NCBI RefSeq assembly: GCF_000758605.1
Contig: NZ_CP009282.1
Span: 1,302,001 to 1,366,000, forward strand
DNA: 64,000 nucleotides
Direction: 5' to 3'
DNA from: Paenibacillus sp. FSL R5-0912
GTDB taxonomy: Bacteria > Bacillota > Bacilli > Paenibacillales > Paenibacillaceae
Under the pieces are notes generated by a model that was given only the letters and a program-made list of their open reading frames with translations, searched no databases and was not told where the DNA came from. Numbering within the stretch: position 1 is the stretch's first letter; each line of letters begins with the position of its first letter. The translations under genes and the position numbers were made by a program. Below, one piece after another: positions 62,101 to 64,000 of this stretch.

Positions 62101-64000
62101 CACGGATACGGCTACACCGGTTCAGAACGACACGAATATCATTACCATCGCACCGCAAGGAATGGACGGCACATTCGTGGCGGAAAAGGACGGCAAGCTG
62201 GTTTATGCCGATGCTTCTACAAGTCCCGCCCAGGCGCAGTGGCTGGTGCAGGATTTCAATGGCCGGAACCGGGTGATGAACGTTAAGACCGGGCATTATC
62301 TTGCTCGCGATCAAGAAGGCGCTATTGTCCTCGTGGATTCCGGTGTCAAGGAAGACTCGCAGTGGACTATCCAGGATAAGCTGGGATACCGGCTGCTGTT
62401 AAGTGCAGATAAGCAATCTGCGCTTACTTACGGGGAGGCAGGAGTTCAACTGGGAGCGGCTGGAGCACAGGCTGCGCTATGGAGCTTCGTTCCCGTAGCT
62501 AAGGATGCTGCGTATGCCGGGACAGAGGCTTTTCATGGGGACGGGGTGCTGCGGTTTGCCGTGAATGCTGATGTAGCGGGGGAATACGACGTTGTGCTCC
62601 GTTACCGGAATGCGTCCGCCGCTGCGGCTGAGCTGGAAACCCGGGTCAATGGCCTTAAGCAGAGTGAGGTAAGCCTTGCTGCCAGAGCCTCCGCTTCCGT
62701 ATGGCAGACGGCTGAGCTTACGCTGGACCTGCGGACAGGAATCAATACGGTTTCATTCAGTGGCGCAGAGGCGTCATGGAGCGGGATTACAATTGATAGC
62801 CTGACTGTCAAAAATAGCATCAATAAAACCTACCGCGGAGCTACGCTTCCTTATATCAGCTATGAAGCAGAAGATGCCGTTACGAATGGAACGCTGATCA
62901 CGCCTTCAAGGAAATACCGCAGTCTGGCTTCCGAGGCTTCAGGACGTGAAGCCGTCATCCTGAAGAACACCGGCGAGTATGTGGAGTTTACGCTGGCCAA
63001 ACCTGCGAATTCAATAGTACTCCGTTATTCCATACCGGACAGTCCGGATGGAGCGGGTGCAGAGGAAACATTGTCGCTCTTCGTGAACGGGGAACGTCAG
63101 GTGCTTAACCTCACGTCAAAATACGCCTGGGAATATGGCAGCTACCCATGGTCGAATGACCCGCGTCAAGGCAGCGGACACCGCTTCTATGACGAGATTC
63201 ATGCGCTGATCGGTGAGGCTCCGGCAGGAGCGGTGATCCGCCTTGAGAAAAGCACGGATGATCATGCTGCCTCATATGTAATCGATCTGGCAGACATGGA
63301 GCAGGTTGCACCTGCGCTGGCTCAGCCTGAGGGGTTCCTGTCTGTCACTGATTTTGGAGCTGTCGCCGGTGATGATGGCGATGATACTGCCGCATTTAAG
63401 GCAGCACTTGCCGCAGCCGAAGCTCAGGATGCAGGCGTCTGGTTCCCGGAAGGCAGCTTCAATGTCGGCAGCGGACTACTGGATCTGGACGATGCGCAGA
63501 TCCGCGGCGCAGGCATGTGGTACACGACGCTGAACGGCGCCAAGTTCTACGGGCACGGCGGCAAGATCGGCGTATACGATCTGCTGATTGAGGGCGGCAT
63601 TAACGTGCGCGACGATGAGGCGGTTACGAATGCTTTTCACGGCGCCTTCGGTCAAGGCTCGGTCATTCAGCATGTATGGATTGAGCATACCAAAGCAGGC
63701 TTATGGCTGACCCAGCCCAAAGGTGAGAAGGCGCGCACCAATGGCCTCTATATGGCCGGGCTGCGTATCCGCAACCTGATGGCGGACGGGATCAACTTCG
63801 CTGTAGGCACAGGGAACAGCATGATGGAGCAGAGCGATATCCGCTATCCAGGCGATGACGGTATCGCCATGTGGTCCTTCACCGATGCCGGGCTGAATGA
63901 TGTCAATGGCAGCGAGCGGACGCCAAGCTTCAATAATACGGCGCGGTTCAACAATGTATCCCTTCCTTGGCTGGCTGATAATATCGTTGTATTTGGCGGC
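59156..64000 (+). CDS. Giant secreted protein: ricin-like repeats, carbohydrate-binding regions, GH87-like beta-helix (3' end outside window)
   Basis: A frame open for 1615 codons to the window edge. A signal peptide (about 1-33) precedes several tandem RICIN/beta-trefoil-like modules over about residues 35-1120, each with a variant of F-LYETSEGVVRYG ... RIQNVKTGHFITL (TGHFL, TGHYL and TGHYM recur). CBM6-like regions follow (about 1125-1390; EYDVVLRYRNASAAAAELET, ISYEAEDAVTNG). A pectate-lyase-type beta-helix begins near 1395 (LSVTDFGAVAGDDGDDTAAF) and contains IRGAGMWYTTLNGA, WIEHTKAGLWLT and YPGDDGIAMWS, which resemble GH87 alpha-1,3-glucanase/mycodextranase enzymes. GGGGG precedes the ATG. 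It probably binds and degrades fungal or bacterial alpha-glucan outside the cell. Confidence 0.8.
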   Translation, partial: MKRFRSAVAGLLALLLFFPTLSLQGAGGFVHADGIGGTGAAQIPTGTVLIKNKWKNNFLYETSEGVVRYGMTNPADTSSHWTVATEGGLSRIQNVKTGHFITLEGNAGKEDSLKAAAAPGGGSTADQWLIDTSNRAGYMVIRSATAPESKLVIHEENQLGYAQASADINITFESPQWTFVDLDTALSVRLESRFRPGQVMYEDKQGNALYGEQPSSNRAALWIFEEGTDAGSLRIRNLETGHFLGQNEITWAGLQVTVIDPVKPGLSEWIQEAAPGTEGMGYVAYRNYGLTEGGGSLWLNAQFPTDNNVRSNTWTGGPGNPSAQWRIVPFIGSQPVRLGTYTDEQSATDFLYEAAAAGQLGHGTIGAGGLNGMVYQWIAEDYDGHKRIRNAATGHYLNYADGIAAAVTMNSSLPSDQWDFNESDDYDDYQTIENVGTPGIYLAQLGGAQAGAGSDATSLSAQWQLLDPNMPADGALHYFRIQNTWQSFYWYESSDGVLKYGNMQEDGSDQWLIEKYNGRKLFKNKKTGHYMNVAQMPDGHISVAPLGSKDNVDPAYIWTGRNTGDSTYVIANVLDKEPNKHPLKYISLQNLTKYAEYGVINPDWGSPKWTFVPVTEKKHDLFRFKLDGVNGEDQYLKDDAVPAPVLKVTLPVNDDTVTEDVYDPQDQAGGDLEDIAEKAGLEEEPPLSAGGGAAAADPTVGQATYGELIPGDDSFVWQLIDIPGSNGAVKIKNRGTGRFISLESLGAVIEQEEPPAPVRTEQTVYDVWASIRWIVDMQESGRTTFKSAWAGHYLYGAADDNGYPVIRISKAADAPTRNSAQFTAEPVFEPVPPLPVTPVRFKNAGTGDYLYENEHGVVLYGQPASDNGYSHWSIVTNEGQQYIVNRATGHYITLNSDYSFLESTGGDPADTGASAWDISLAADAKHYTVRSLYGEYNDEYIHLQNKTGYAERALLLDTEASLQWTLEAAPQDFGMPEGEARNTDTATPVQNDTNIITIAPQGMDGTFVAEKDGKLVYADASTSPAQAQWLVQDFNGRNRVMNVKTGHYLARDQEGAIVLVDSGVKEDSQWTIQDKLGYRLLLSADKQSALTYGEAGVQLGAAGAQAALWSFVPVAKDAAYAGTEAFHGDGVLRFAVNADVAGEYDVVLRYRNASAAAAELETRVNGLKQSEVSLAARASASVWQTAELTLDLRTGINTVSFSGAEASWSGITIDSLTVKNSINKTYRGATLPYISYEAEDAVTNGTLITPSRKYRSLASEASGREAVILKNTGEYVEFTLAKPANSIVLRYSIPDSPDGAGAEETLSLFVNGERQVLNLTSKYAWEYGSYPWSNDPRQGSGHRFYDEIHALIGEAPAGAVIRLEKSTDDHAASYVIDLADMEQVAPALAQPEGFLSVTDFGAVAGDDGDDTAAFKAALAAAEAQDAGVWFPEGSFNVGSGLLDLDDAQIRGAGMWYTTLNGAKFYGHGGKIGVYDLLIEGGINVRDDEAVTNAFHGAFGQGSVIQHVWIEHTKAGLWLTQPKGEKARTNGLYMAGLRIRNLMADGINFAVGTGNSMMEQSDIRYPGDDGIAMWSFTDAGLNDVNGSERTPSFNNTARFNNVSLPWLADNIVVFGG

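Overview
The window looks like a chromosomal segment of a spore-forming Firmicute, most probably Paenibacillus. The evidence is a moderately high G+C background with strong AGGAGG ribosome sites, a ydcC-alr-ndoAI-ndoA block followed by tex, cmpA and a SprT gene (all with Bacillus subtilis ydc-region counterparts), SLH surface proteins, several secreted proteins with copper-amine-oxidase-type stalk repeats, and a giant secreted glucanase-like protein. No rRNA, tRNA, transposase or complete prophage was seen.

Layout. 0-9.8 kb: a Fur-controlled siderophore-binding lipoprotein with a second Fur box serving a gene that runs off the left edge, a translationally coupled SPFH/NAD-kinase-like pair, an L,D-transpeptidase, an N-acetylglucosamine-kinase-like protein, a FlaR-like P-loop kinase and small membrane proteins. 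9.9-13.1 kb: an ECF sigma, anti-sigma and large membrane-anchored TPR-protein operon. 13.6-24.8 kb: a YjgB-like lipoprotein, a winged-helix/TPR regulator, MFS and EamA transporters, TatD, a second sigma/anti-sigma pair, a Spo0E-like reading frame, and a TetR/MFS divergent pair with its operators. 25-32 kb: a sugar-binding lipoprotein coupled to a chemoreceptor with no permease, a third sigma/anti-sigma pair, and a second chemoreceptor with a Cache-type sensor. 32-40.7 kb: the conserved core ydcC, alr, the EndoAI/EndoA toxin-antitoxin pair and tex, interrupted by a TetR/MFS unit whose two promoters carry matching 20-bp operators.

40.7-57 kb lies between tex and cmpA and looks like accessory DNA: a 12-bp tandem repeat, acetyltransferases, two paralogous SLH-PrcB proteins about 5 kb apart, a Tet(M)-family GTPase, an AT-rich SAR2788-type secreted toxin with a probable immunity gene, a frameshifted peptidase-E gene, a three-repeat decayed type I-C CRISPR array without cas genes, an aminoglycoside-phosphotransferase-like gene, a diguanylate cyclase, a CGNR regulator and DinB. 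57-64 kb: cmpA (cortex morphogenesis), a SprT protein, a pentapeptide-repeat protein, and the first 1615 codons of a secreted protein with ricin-like repeats, carbohydrate-binding regions and a GH87-like beta-helix.

A recurrent point for annotation is that four genes (6761, 8676, 13127 and 35797) only make complete proteins if translation begins at ATT, CTG, CTG and ATC. Gene finders restricted to ATG/GTG/TTG would truncate or miss them.
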